A stretch of DNA of 64,000 nucleotides, from positions 1 through 64,000 of the forward strand of contig JAIWNI010000085.1 in the NCBI GenBank assembly GCA_025331435.1, given 5' to 3'. This document shows, piece after piece, positions 1 to 10,917 of the stretch. A program made the translations under genes and the position numbers. The notes below the pieces were generated by a model that saw nothing but the letters and a program-made list of their open reading frames with translations, did not search any database and had not been told where the DNA came from. The DNA is from Choanephora cucurbitarum (taxonomy: Eukaryota; Mucoromycota; Mucoromycetes; Mucorales; Choanephoraceae). The stretch's first letter is position 1, and the number at the start of each line of letters is the position of its first letter.

Positions 1-552
1 GACTTAAACTCAAGTACCTATGAGCCGCATAATAAACACGAACCACAAGGCCATCTCAAAAAGCAAAAAAACTGGGAAACACAGGTTACAACTAAGAGAG
101 CAACCAGAACGCTACCGAAATGGCAGACAGCAATACCTATGGATCCTAATATGCATCATAGATGATATACTGCAACTGACCTAGATTACACAAGCGTCAA
201 TCAATAATGTATTTTGGAAAAGGACAAGGTCGACTCAATTTTTTTCTCTAAGCATGCATCGAAAGTGGTATAACGCTATAGCTATCCAGTAGCATATGGA
301 AGCCTATTGCTACTACAATGAGAGCAAAAACCATACTCAAATCGAGCCTATGTTTTAAAAGGGTAGTTTGTCATATGTGTCAAGAAGTGTTTGATGATTT
401 GGTGCTTAGAGTGGTTACAAAAGCAGTACATTTGTATCAATCTCGTCTATTCTATCCTTACTTGTCTTTCACAAGCATTACTTCTCACTTTAGTTATGAT
501 CTTTTCTCTCTCAATTTGCGATTGAAAGAAGCGTAAAGCATTTATTTTGTAT
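1..552. other. No gene recognised
   Basis: I see no convincing exon on either strand. The only open frame (positions 318-536, 72 codons) has no recognisable domain and a composition typical of chance frames in AT-rich DNA. It runs convergently into the 3' end of the demethylase gene. Confidence 0.5.
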
Positions 553-2550
553 TTAATACTTTTTACTGTTTGATATACGATCAAGCAGCCTTTGTTTAGT
601 TGATTTAGGCATTAATGTATTAGAGGATCGTTTACGATTTGAGAAGAGGCCCGATATGCTCTTCACTGTATTTGATTTCTTGCGAGTACCCATATCATCT
701 TCATCACTACTACTCTCATCTGCTATTTTAGACATCTTCCTGCTTTCGCTCTTCTGTCTGGATCTTTTTTTTCTCTCTTGAGTATGGTGAGAAGCGGGTA
801 TAATATCTTCTTCATCATGCTCTACTTCAAACTCTTCGTCATCTTTATCAAAATAATCTTCTTCATACTCATCATCGAGATCATCGTTTTCTTCTTCAAA
901 TGCGGTTTGCTGTCGTGGTTGCGAGAGTTTGATAGATATTTTCTGAGATGGCTTTTTTGGCTTTGAAGCCTTAGGAGATGAAAGTGTGTCGCTTTCTGCT
1001 ATTGCCTGTTTGACAAGGTTTAAGACACGATCCGCTAATACGGTAGGTTGACTGACAGAGTCTGGAATTTGATGTGTCTTCCTTGAATGCTGAGTAATAA
1101 TGCCTTTTTCCGATATAGGTACGTCGCCTTTGATCAACTCACTCTTTAGAAAAGAAGCCAAGAGTGCCATATTGACTAGCTCATCATAGGAAAATTCTTT
1201 GCGCTTCTTTTCATCCATTAGCCAAGTATCAAACTTGGCTAAAGCATACCAATTCAAGCGTCTGTAGTAAGGAAATTGAAACTTAAGTGGCACCTCTGTT
1301 GCCTGTTCAATCTCGTGTACCTGCAGTTGTGTTGCAACGCCGAAAGTATGTAGGAAGTTACCTCCAATTACAATAGCATCTTCTGGCGTATATACTGCAT
1401 GAATCCAGCCAGATGGAATGATCCTTTAATAGGATGTTAACTCTGCTTTCAGAATATTGATGCCTTTTACTTACATTGTATTTCCTTCTTGAAGCTCAAC
1501 TGAGAAGCATTGTTTGACCAAGTCACCCAAAAAAGTAGTGCTTTGTTCGGAGGAAGATGACCATTTTTGATACTTTTTCAAGTTAGTTGAAGTAGGTTCA
1601 ATGAAATAAAACGTTTTTCGACCACTCAATATATGGTAAAACACTGAACTACCTCCAAAATCAATATGGCTTTTTTTTTAAAGAAAAAGGTAAGTATTAT
1701 GATTGACTCTGTATACACAGCTACTTACAAATCAGTATAAGAATCCTTTGTGCCCATCAGACAATATAACTGCACTTTTGGAAACTCTTCGGGATGATCG
1801 TGCACAGGCCACATCAGATCGACCCAGTCCAACTCACGCACAATCTTTGGTCGAGTAATCTGATCTGCCAAGTCAGAACCACTGATCTCTAGACTGATGA
1901 CGTTACGAATGCGATCTCTTTTCTTGCTGTGAAAATAGTTTGCCCAACGACCCATGGTCCAGCCTGGGAGCTCAGATTGGGTTGCTACATCGATCACTTC
2001 CACTGGGAGATCATCACCACCCACTAAGCGAGCTATATCATATACGTCAAGATTAGAAGATGGCATCTTCATGTCTAGTTCGGGTTCGTTTCTTTCAATC
2101 ACAAACGGCTCTTTTAGACCAGTCGATCTCAGAAGTTGCATATTGACATCGCTAGCCTTATATCGCTTAAATTTGTCTTTGGCAAATGATTTTACACTCA
2201 GTAACTTTCCCCAGATTTGCTCATCGCCTGTTGATTTTCCTTCATTGAGATCTGCATAATTCAATCGTGCTTGACTTCGGTTTGATTTCCGTTGTTGTAA
2301 AGGTTCTTTGTCTATTAACAATAAAGTTAACCTCAGCATATTAGAGAGAAATCATGCCGCACATACAAGTGCTAGGGCCATGCGCTTGAATACATTTAGG
2401 GCAATGAAAGCGATCAATCAAATCTACATTGTCCAACTGTAGACATTTTGAGTGATACCAAACATGACAAGCATTACATTGAATCCACTCGAGCGAATCA
2501 GCTGATTCTGATGAAGGGCAATAAGGACATTGTGTTGTTGTGCCAACCAT
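553..2550 (-). CDS. JHD1: PHD finger and JmjC histone lysine demethylase (JHD1/KDM2-KDM7 type)
   Basis: Nuclear Fe(II)/2-oxoglutarate-dependent histone lysine demethylase. Four exons, 2550-2367, 2311-1729, 1669-1475 and 1423-553, join in frame to 610 aa; introns are 51-59 bp with GTATGT or GTAAGT donors. Residues 1-60 are a PHD zinc finger (CPYC, CNACHVWYHSKC, FHCPKC). The bridge GPSTYKEPLQQRKSN leads into NYADLNEGK, typical of the JHD1 family. The JmjC core shows YTDFHIDFGGSS, with the His and Asp metal ligands in HID, and the second His in GWIHAVYTPEDA. The C-terminal third is acidic then basic and Ser-rich, probably unstructured with nuclear localisation signals. A Met at 2622 is possible, but the Met at 2550 directly precedes the PHD finger. 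The family points to mono- or dimethyl H3 lysine as substrate, with PHD docking on H3K4me; substrate specificity is inferred. Confidence 0.88.
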
Positions 2551-3035
2551 GATTAAGAAATAAGTTGAAAAACTTTTTTTTTCTTTTTGCTTTGCTTGTT
2601 TTCGGTTTTTCCTGAGTTTCAAACATCAGATGTTCTTTTTTTTTTTTAATTTCTTGCTAGGTGAATTTTAGGGTTTTTTTTTCTATTGCTAGACCAATAC
2701 TTTGACGTGTAACACTCGATGCAAATTCAATGGATGATGTCAACCAAAAAAGAAGGGGAAATTGCATGTGAAGCTAAAAATATGCTAGTTGATCTCTCAC
2801 TAAAATGATACACAAAATGCGTAATAAAGTAGAATCAAACAAGTTAAGCAACGCGTACTTAATTTCGATTTATGCAATTGACCGAAAGATGATGTATATG
2901 AATTTAAACGCAGCTAGTTTTGGGATCATCATGACATAACAAGTCATTGTCGTATACAGATATAAAAAGACAAAAAAGAAATATCAGTTTATTCCCTTGC
3001 TCTAATCCATTTAACAATCTATATATACACACACC
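2551..3035. promoter_or_regulatory. Divergent intergenic region with TATA box for the LEA-like gene
   Basis: It lies between two divergent starts. A TATA-like element (TATAAAAAG, about 2961) sits roughly 75 bp upstream of the LEA-like ATG, and a single stress-element-like AGGGG occurs near 2754. One AGGGG alone is weak evidence for stress control. The rest is poly-T rich with no exon. Confidence 0.4.
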
Positions 3036-3794
3036 ATGTCTTCTGCTTTAACAAAGTCTACTTTCTTCGCTGCCATTGGCCGTTCTACTGCTGCTGCTAC
3101 CGCTAGAACTAGATATGTACCCGCTGCCTCTCTTCATTTATCTTCTGTCTTGTCCCGCGAAGCTGGCGTCGTTGAGAAGGTAAAGGATACTGCCGAAAAG
3201 ATCAACATCGAAACTGGTAAAAAGTTGAGTGAAGCTTTGGGCGCTGCTCAAGACATGACCGATACCGCTAGCCACAAGGCTGAGGAATTGAAGCATGAAG
3301 CTTCTGTCAAGTCTGAACAGATGAAGGGTTCCGCCTCTAACTTGAACAAGATGGCTGGTGAAAAGCTAAGTGAAGGCATCGATAGCACCGAAAAGATGGC
3401 TCAAACCGCTTCTGAAAAGGCCGAACAACTCAAGAACCAAGCTTCTCAAAAGACTGAACAAATCCAAAACGAAACTTCTGAAAAGACAATCTTGGAGTCA
3501 ATGAGCGATATGATGGAAAAGACAAAGCAAGCTGTTGGTCTTGGTGCAAAGAAGGCTGACCACAAGGCAGACGAAGTCAAGGATGAAGCTAAGTTAAACG
3601 CAAAGAAGGCTTCACACGCTTTTGATGAAACAAAGGAAAAGGCTAAGAAGCTTGCCAATGAGAAGAAAGAGAAGGCCAAAGATTACACTGAATCCAAAAA
3701 GAATAAGGCTGCCGATTATATCCAAAAGGCTGAAGATAAGGCTTCTGAAGTAGCTGGTGCTGCTAAGGACAGAGCTCCCGAATTCAAGCAATAA
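3036..3794 (+). CDS. LEA-like, amphipathic-helix mitochondrial stress protein
   Basis: Single-exon gene of 252 aa. The first 40 residues are rich in Ala, Ser, Thr and Arg and lack acids (MSSALTKSTFFAAIGRSTAA), as expected of a mitochondrial presequence. The rest is a long run of degenerate 11-residue units such as DTAEKINIETGKKLSEA and KAEELKHEASVKSEQM, rich in Lys, Glu and Ala with hydrophobic residues spaced for an amphipathic helix. This is the pattern of group 3 LEA and apolipoprotein-like proteins, which protect membranes and enzymes during desiccation or freezing. Codon use is strongly biased to C-ending codons and AAG, suggesting high expression. Function is inferred from repeat style, not from a specific orthologue. 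Confidence 0.75.
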   Translation: MSSALTKSTFFAAIGRSTAAATARTRYVPAASLHLSSVLSREAGVVEKVKDTAEKINIETGKKLSEALGAAQDMTDTASHKAEELKHEASVKSEQMKGSASNLNKMAGEKLSEGIDSTEKMAQTASEKAEQLKNQASQKTEQIQNETSEKTILESMSDMMEKTKQAVGLGAKKADHKADEVKDEAKLNAKKASHAFDETKEKAKKLANEKKEKAKDYTESKKNKAADYIQKAEDKASEVAGAAKDRAPEFKQ

Positions 3795-3877
3795 TTCTTT
3801 TCATCATTATTTATAGTATAAACAGAAAGAAAAAAGAATATACTATCTTGTAAATAAAACTTTATTTTTATAACTAT

Positions 3878-5233
3878 TTAATCCATTTCATATTGTACAA
3901 TGGCTGTTTCTTCCATATACGTGACATCCTCTATTGAACCTGGGTGACAATCTTTCTCACAGACAAAGACCATAATGGTACCAAACTCCATACCGACATT
4001 CCAGCTATCAAGTAAAGATTTTGTATCTTTTGCCTTTGTCTCGCTCACAGTCACTGGTTGTTCTTGTGTAGCATATTCTGCTGTTGGCAAGATAGATAAC
4101 ACATTAGGCATCAATTGGCATTCAAATACACGGGGTCCTCGGCAGTGGGGACAGACGGTATTGATTTTCTGTTGCTGCTGCGCAGTAAGTGCAGAGTAAA
4201 ACAAAGGCTGACCATTCATATCGTATCGTACACATTGTGATGGTGAGAGCTCAACACGCTCTGTGAACTTTTTGAATTGTTTATCTACGCCTCGAGGCAA
4301 ACTTTGCTTTTCATAAGCTTCGCCTTGCCATGTCTCACCATTTCCACCTTCATCTAATTCCATCAACAGCTCTTGCTCCATATCTATATATTGCTTGTAT
4401 TTGCTTAAGTCGACACCCATGGATTCGTAACGATCTGTTGGCTCTTCGTCAATGTAAAGGTATTGTCCTGGGAAATAAGGTAACACAGAGATGTCAACAG
4501 GGTCTGTGATAGTCAGCTGCGTCAATTGATCTACTAGCTTATCAGCCTCCTTCTCTTGTAGTTTGTTGGATTTGGCAACAATAGACGCAGCTGTAGGTTT
4601 TGTCATACCAAAGCCGCTACCGCCCGTACCGAAACCGCTGCTACCAGTGCCAAACCCTCCAGTACCACTACCAAAGCTTGTTGAACTGCCCCACAAATCA
4701 CCCAATTGAAATCCATTGCCAAATGCTTGTTGATTTTTTGCTGCTGCTGCTTTCTTCTTCTCCTCTCTTTTGCGTTTCTCTTCTTCCTTTTGACGTTGTG
4801 CTTTCAAATAAGCCTGATCAACTACATGGGAACGTAAGACAGAAAAGCTAGAGAAACGCTAAGTAAATTACTTTATGGATTTTCCATAACAACAACATAC
4901 CTTCCTTCTTTCCTCATGCAAGCTCGTCTGTTACAACCCCAAACATACAGAACTCGATGATAGGGCGAATCAGGAAGAGGCGCATAACTCTGAAAGATCA
5001 AATACATGGGCTTGCGGCATACTTTACAATGACATAGCTGAGAGGAAGGTGGCTTTGAAGGCTCTAACCATAACTTAAGATCATGTCAGTACAACGTCTC
5101 ATGTGACAGTTCACTCATTTACAGGTAATCCGCCAAGCTTAGTAACATAAGCGTCGTTGTCTACTTCTATTTCTCCGTCTGGAAGACCTAGAAAAACAGG
5201 AACTTCCTTTTTTGATTGCTTCTTGTTGACCAT
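3878..5233 (-). CDS. TSR4: PDCD2/TSR4-type ribosome assembly factor
   Basis: Cytoplasmic chaperone-like factor for 40S maturation; the family escorts uS5 (Rps2). Exons 5233-5123, 5073-4901 and 4847-3878 join to 417 aa. The N-terminus (VPVFLGLPDGEIE, then KLGGLPLWLEP) and the zinc-binding block (CHCKVCRKPMYLIFQSYAPL, then VWGCNRRACMRKEG) are diagnostic. The C-terminal PDCD2_C domain starts near YFPGQYLYIDEEPTDRYE and contains the Cys pairs CPHCRGPRVFECQLMPN and CEKDCHPG. A low-complexity Gly/Phe insert (around 4610-4690, units like GSGFGTG) and a Lys/Glu helix separate the two halves. It is convergent with the LEA-like gene, 83 bp apart. Confidence 0.88.
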
Positions 5234-5995
5234 GTTGTTTGTAAGTAAATGAAGCAAATTTTTTTTTACTATTGCTTTTTTTTTTTTTATTTTTTCGGGA
5301 CGTTCTTTGAATATTTAGCCAATAAGAATGGTGGACTTCTTGAACACTAATTTATTCTTTCAAGTGCATGAATTTTAAATCACATTGACAATTTGTCACA
5401 ACACTTTTAAAATGAAAGTTTCATTTTTCTTCTTCTCTGGTGTCATTGTACTGAGTGATGCTGATCTGCATTTGAATCTCCCTACTATTTTTCTTTGACT
5501 GAGTCATAAGACTATTAGAACAAATGGAAACAGCTAAAATTGAAATAACTGATAACATTGACTGGTTCATCCGTATTGTATGTACAAAAAAAGAAAGGGA
5601 GGGAAAAAATGGCAGTGCTAAACATTGAAATTAGTTGTCACTGTAATGCAGTGAGCTAACTACATATACGAAAATAATCATATAGTAAATGACCTCTTTA
5701 ATACTTTATTTTTTTTTTCATCCTTGTAGTATATTTAATTCATTTTAAATTTGTCTCAAGTTACCTGCTCAAACAGTACATTTAAATTTTCCATGATGTA
5801 CTCTAATGCTTCAGCTTAGCTTAATGTCAGAAACAAAGATTTTCTTTGCCTTGAATTTCGGCAATGCCAAAAGGTTATTGTCTACATCTGTTGACATAAT
5901 CGTAAAAGGAGTGCCTCAAAATGAGTATAAAAGCAAAGTGCAATTACAGAAAAGCAGAAAAACTAAACACATTTACTTTCTCTTCCTCATTTATC
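5234..5995. promoter_or_regulatory. Intergenic; TATA box ahead of the small membrane protein gene
   Basis: No exon is visible. The sequence GTATAAAAGC at about 5926 is a good TATA box 70 bp before the ATG at 5996. An upstream in-frame ATG at 5921 immediately precedes this TATA box, so it is unlikely to be transcribed as a start. Poly-T and poly-A tracts fill the rest. Confidence 0.5.
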
Positions 5996-6568
5996 ATGAG
6001 CTACTCTGTTAACTACTTTGATTCTCCTGCTCCTGTTTCTATTCCCTCTCCCTCTCCTTCTCCTATCTCTACGTCTACTTTTTCTACCTCATCTTTTAAT
6101 TCTGATATAGACGATTTGATTTATAGTTGGCATCTACGTATGACCTGGGTTTCTCTTTTGACTTTATGGATTTTCTGGAGTTTGGTATGGACTTTTCGCA
6201 ACTTTCTTCTCAACAAGAAAGAAAGTCCTGATTTGCTCGAAGAGGTCATCAATACGGCAGTAGAAGTCTCTCAGAAGGCAATGATGATACCCGCCATTAA
6301 TGAATGGCCTCAAAGATTGGAAAATGCACACCAAATGGTGAAGGATGTGCTGATTTCACTTGTCTGTTTACTGTCTATCAATACGGTTGCTCATGCTGCT
6401 TCTTATGATGTTATGATTATAGCTTGGCTTATAACTTCTTTTGCTATCTTTTGGTGCGTAGTAGAGTTGATCATTGATAACCGTCTTATTCGTTTGGCAT
6501 ATTCTATCATTTTCTTTATCCTTGGTCTTTCCTTTGTAGGAATTACTTTCCGAACAGCCCATTTTTAA
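5996..6568 (+). CDS. Small multi-pass membrane protein, unknown family
   Basis: Uninterrupted 190-aa frame. I chose the ATG at 5996 because a TATA box lies 70 bp upstream and because it begins a plausible Ser/Pro-rich head (PSPSPSPIS). Four hydrophobic segments follow: WVSLLTLWIFWSLVWTF, LISLVCLLSINTVAHA, MIIAWLITSFAIFWCVVELI and LAYSIIFFILGLSFVGITF. Between the first two is a polar loop (about 45 residues) with an acidic helix. I do not recognise the family. The layout suits a small integral membrane protein of the ER or plasma membrane. A possible decayed relative lies downstream at 7186-7500. Confidence 0.65.
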   Translation: MSYSVNYFDSPAPVSIPSPSPSPISTSTFSTSSFNSDIDDLIYSWHLRMTWVSLLTLWIFWSLVWTFRNFLLNKKESPDLLEEVINTAVEVSQKAMMIPAINEWPQRLENAHQMVKDVLISLVCLLSINTVAHAASYDVMIIAWLITSFAIFWCVVELIIDNRLIRLAYSIIFFILGLSFVGITFRTAHF

Positions 6569-8449
6569 GGGAAAAGCTTATAACTATAAACTAATTCTAT
6601 ACTAATCCATTGTTCTTAATACAATTATCAAACCTATATAATAAAGAAACTTTTCAATTGTTCATATTGTTAGATTGTTTTATGATAAAACTAATTCTTT
6701 TTCTTATAGCTTGCTACAAGAAATTGATATCGCGATCCATCTAGTAAAATCTATAGAGAGCAGTAACTAGGCAACAGAATGAGAAAAAGAGATCCGTTTT
6801 TAATTATCTCATGTAGACCAAGCGAATGTCTTTTTCGAGTTCGGACGATAAACACAATCATATCTCGAGTATATGTTGAAAGAAAGAATGATTCTTTTGT
6901 TTTATAAGATAGGTATTGTATGTGCTAGCTTTATCTAAACATGATCTCGACATAAAAGAGGAGAGGGAGTTAACTCAGTTGCATCATTTCAGTAATTGTA
7001 TTTTATAGTACTCATCGTAAATGTTTAAATAAAAAAAACATTGAAGACAAACTTACAAGGCTACTCATTTGCCAGCTAGTTATGAGGAAGCGCAATACTA
7101 GGAAGTGCGTGTCATGACACTTATCTTGCTTAGTTTCAAATATGCATCTGAGGGATCAAAATAGCATTCTTTGTCAACTAACTAGTTTGACGCATTTGAT
7201 GCAACAATTACCCTCATCTCTGTATTAGCCTTCGGTATCGAATCAGCTTTTTCTTCTCATGACTTGATGTGGTCAACAGAGCACTTGGGTATGATGCGCT
7301 TACTGATATTAGCAGTATCTGTTTCGGAATATAAAATCAAAGACTCATGGGGTTATCGATAGTGCTTCGTTTTCTCTTTTCTTACTGCATTATGCGCTTC
7401 CTTTGTTAATTTATATCAAGCAGGCTATAGTCAATTCAACAACCTGTTTTTTTTCTCTATGGTCACACGTAATACCGTCTTTTTTGAAATGCATAAATGA
7501 GATTTTGTTCCCTACATTTGCCTTCTCATTTTATGACTGAAACTTGTGTTTCTTTAGAGTTTTCTGTGCTTTGCTCTATTTTTTTTTTTGAGACTTGAGG
7601 AGTTTTTTTTTTAGGTGAATTTGAGGGTTTAACTGTCTGTTTTTGGCTTGACAATTGGTGGTGTCATAGTGCGTCTTTTAGGTGATTCGTCAATGACACC
7701 TTTTCTCAAAATTTTGTTATTAATGACAGACCTCACATCATTCATAGAAGTGATCGTTAATGAAGCAAGGCATCAGTGATTCTTTGTGAAATACACTAGC
7801 AGAAAAAAAGCTAAAAGGAGAAAATCAATGCAAGAAAAAAAGCACAGGAACAATTGACCGAAGCAAACAAACCTCTTGATGCCTTTTATTTTAAATAACG
7901 ATTTTAACTATTGTATAGCCAATTGGATATCTAGAGCTTATCACAAACAGACTTTTTCTTTCTATCTCATTCAATTCCTTATCATATTCTTTGGACTTGC
8001 CCAGATTGTATCTACTGCAATTTGTTATGAACATAGAATCAGTCTTGTTTATTAATGCAACAGAACAAAAAGAAAAGAGCACAGTATAAGATGAAAACTA
8101 GAGCTGCCAAAAAGAGACATGTAACAAAGTAAATAGGTGCTTATGAATGGTCAGTTACATTGCGCCTTAAAGGTAATTTGAAAGCAAACATCTACACAAA
8201 AGCAGAAAACACATGTCTTGACAATGTTCAAGCTATCATCAGACGAATAAAAAGATAAAGCTTCACTTCAAGAAACAAAGAGGCATTTAGATGATGTAAG
8301 CCAACCTTCGCTGCTTGCCTTATTTGTAACTTGGAAATCAAGTCACAGGCTGATGGTCATCGCATACAATTTAAAGGAAAGTAAACCCTCTTTAGTTTCT
8401 CCTCAGTCATTCTCCATCCTTCTTTGATTTGACTCAACCAACGCACATT
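6569..8449. other. AT-rich gene-free stretch containing one possible relic
   Basis: Apart from the relic at 7186-7500 I find no exon series, RNA gene or clear repeat. The minus-strand frame at 7891-8082 looks like chance. The last part serves as the LSM1 upstream region. Confidence 0.5.
7186..7500 (+). pseudogene. Possible decayed membrane-protein gene
   Basis: A frame running 7186-7500 is protein-like except for one TAG at 7360-7362. It reads, for example, TLISVLAFGIESAFSSHDLM before the stop and CFVFSFLTALCASFVNLY after it. The order of a hydrophobic segment, a short SHDLM-like link and further hydrophobic segments resembles the second half of the intact membrane protein at 5996-6568 (VAHAASYDVM). 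Similarity is visual and weak. It could be an independent relic or chance. Confidence 0.3.
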
Positions 8450-9056
8450 ATGGAAATAACCAGTGGTCCCTTCTTCACAACTTCAACTGGACTTATCGAT
8501 AGCATCGACAGTAAGCTTTTTCTAGAAAGAAACCAGTGTCTTTTGTATTGAACTGTATTTTTTTTGAAATAATAATTATAACAGAGAAACTAATGGTTGT
8601 CTTAAGAGATGGCCGTAAACTGATTGGCACATTACGATCCTTCGACCAGTTTGGTATGTAGACTAATGTAGTCTAGTTACCATCACTCCTCACACCTTTC
8701 ACTTGTCTCTATAGCCAACTTGGTCTTACAGGACACGATTGAAAGAATTTACGTAGGCAACTGTTACGGTGATATCCCAAGAGGTATCTTTCTGATTCGT
8801 GGTGAGAATGTTGTATTACTTGGAGAGATTGTAATGTATTCAAACGAACATGATGGTTTTTTTTTATTGATGAAGCTTTATGGAATAGGATCTTGACAAG
8901 GAAGAACAGATTAACTTAAGGCAAGTGCCTGTAGAGGAAATATTAATGGCACAACGCGAAGAATTGGAGGCAAAGGAGAAACTTGATAAGATTAGAAGCA
9001 AAGTATTGCACGATCAAGGATTCTGTGTTGATTCTGCTCAGAATGACCTGTATTAA
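8450..9056 (+). CDS. LSM1: U6-like Sm protein LSM1
   Basis: Subunit of the cytoplasmic Lsm1-7 ring that binds oligoadenylated mRNA 3' ends and promotes decapping in P-bodies. Exons 8450-8510, 8585-8653, 8715-8830 and 8889-9056 give 137 aa. The Sm1 motif is seen in [30 protein letters not shown] and the Sm2 motif in [19 protein letters not shown]. The C-terminal helix ([20 protein letters not shown]) is the extension that distinguishes Lsm1 from other LSm proteins. Length matches the family. Intron donors are GTAAGC, GTATGT and GTAATG. Confidence 0.93.
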
Positions 9057-9097
9057 AATAAAAAAGAAGAAAGCAAATGATTGTACACATACCCTTC

Positions 9098-9280
9098 TTA
9101 TTGTTTATCACCACGAACCAGCCTTGAGCATTTTCGCATGATTTGATCAACAAGACCGCCTAGAGCTGCTAAAGGAGCAAATATAATAGCACAGCAATTG
9201 CAGTTGTTGACTTTTGAAGATTCAGTAGGAGAGGTGAAAGGTTCATGAGTGGGATGAGCAGATGCAGGTTGCTGTGCCAT
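9098..9280 (-). CDS. Small Cys-cluster protein, possibly membrane associated
   Basis: Single-exon frame of 60 aa, convergent with LSM1 (41 bp between stops). It has a polar Ser/Thr/Pro head, then NCNCCAIIFAPLAALGGLVD, a Cys cluster leading into a short hydrophobic stretch, and a basic tail (MRKCSRLVRGDKQ). Cys clusters beside a hydrophobic segment are often palmitoylated, which is only a suggestion. I do not recognise a family. The gene is supported by its composition and by the free space around it. It could still be a chance frame. Confidence 0.45.
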   Translation of the reverse strand: MAQQPASAHPTHEPFTSPTESSKVNNCNCCAIIFAPLAALGGLVDQIMRKCSRLVRGDKQ

Positions 9281-9766
9281 GGCCAGATAAAATAGAGGAA
9301 ATAGAAAGAAAAGAAAACTCAGTAACGGTTGTTACAGAAGCAAATTCAAATAACGTATTTCTCTCTGCTCTTTTTTTTTTATCAACCGACATAGAGTTGA
9401 TAATGGTTCTTTTCAACACAGTAGACAGACAAGAAAAAAAAAAAAAGATTAGAAACAAAATGCCGAAATCTACCTTTCAAAAAAGGAAATCTGTCTTTCA
9501 TCGTTGTCAAGTAAGACAAATACTACCGAGAATATCTCAGGTACAGTACACTATGGGAGAATATCACTCTGATTTCTGTATGCCAAATAGGCTCTCTCAT
9601 TGCTAATTCAAGTATCACCAAAGACAAGACAAAGGTTTCATTTGTTCAAGATAGAATGTGGTGTACCAATCATGTTGTTAAAGAAGTGTATTGAAACACC
9701 GAATATACGTCTTTATCAAAAAATTTTCCCTTTTTTTCTCTTTTTCTTTTTCTTTCTTTGCTTACC
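9281..9766. other. Intergenic, pyrimidine-rich upstream of the methyltransferase gene
   Basis: Contains homopolymer A/T runs and a CT-rich block just before 9767, common upstream of starts in this window. The overlapping frames here have no domain features. Confidence 0.5.
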
Positions 9767-10897
9767 ATGTCAGAGTCCTTATTGAACGAAATAGAGACTA
9801 TCTCTTCCTCTATACGTTCTATTGGAAAATGCAATGACAAAACAAAGGCATATATTGACCAACTGCTAGACGTTCTAGATAATCTCATTCAATTGTCAGC
9901 AGATCGATTTATGTGCCTGGGCGATTATGGTCAAGACGACGAATATGAGCCATACATTGTCCACCCACAAGACTTGATTCGAGCCAGGCAGTATACGAAT
10001 GCTATACTGCTCAAGTTGATATCTGCCGAATATCTATTTGAGGACGATAGAGACGATGAGCGTATGGAAAGAGCTTCAAGATTATTGGCTCATATGTCAG
10101 GCAGAGGAGGTATAAATATATATATTTTTTTTTGAAAATCAATCATGAACCAATTGCATTTCAGCCGCAGGATCTATCACTCGCACGTGGCACATTCCGT
10201 ACCTGAATTCAGATGGTGTCCGACAAGAACTACGTTTACCTCTTCACGAGCCATGTTATGTAGGCAATGATCTCGGTTTCAAGACATGGGGAGCAGCTCC
10301 TATGATGGCCAAGTAAGTCCAGTGCAAAACAACAGATAGACTGAGCTATATTGGCTGACTTTTGTGATCAGGAAATTACTTCAAGAAAACATTATACCTC
10401 ATCTGAACGATGTATCTGTGCTTGAACTAGGTACAGGTACAGGTATGGTAGGCTTAGTATGCGATTATTTGGGTGCTGCTGAGGTGTATGTGACAGACTA
10501 TCATCCTCGCGTGCTAGAGAATGTCGCCTATAATATCCAATTGAATCAATCCCATGCCCAAGTCTCTAAGCTTGATTTCATTGAGGTGGCATTAGACCAA
10601 TCGCCCGAATGGCAAGATCGAACTTTTGATATTGTGATAGCCAGTGATTTACTGTATGAAATGGAGCATGCTGATCATTTACCCTTGGCAATTGATCGAC
10701 TCATGAAACATGAGTTCTATTTCATGATTCCCTTAAGAGAAACACACTGTGAAGAAGTGGCTCATTTTGAGCAAAAGATGACCAATCTTGGTCTGGTCTG
10801 TCGAAAGAAGGAAGACAGTCAACACGAAGAAGAGGAAGGCATGGTGCGATTTAGATATTATGAATTTATTAGACAGCCTAAAACTATACCACAATAA
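9767..10897 (+). CDS. Family-16 protein lysine methyltransferase (EFM2/METTL21-like)
   Basis: Class I SAM-dependent methyltransferase of the METTL21/EFM group, which methylates lysines on translation factors and chaperones. Exons 9767-10109, 10165-10312 and 10372-10897 give 338 aa. The first 120 residues are a helical N-terminal extension. The catalytic half starts with DLGFKTWGAAPMMAKKLL. SAM motif I is VLELGTGTGMVGLVC, the acidic loop is VTDYHPRVLENV, and the post-II motif is FDIVIASDLLYEMEHADHL. The extension plus the GFKTWGAA entry recall yeast Efm2, which modifies eEF2, but the substrate cannot be told from sequence. Confidence 0.78.
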
Positions 10898-10917
10898 TAA
10901 CGTTTAATTTCTTTTTT

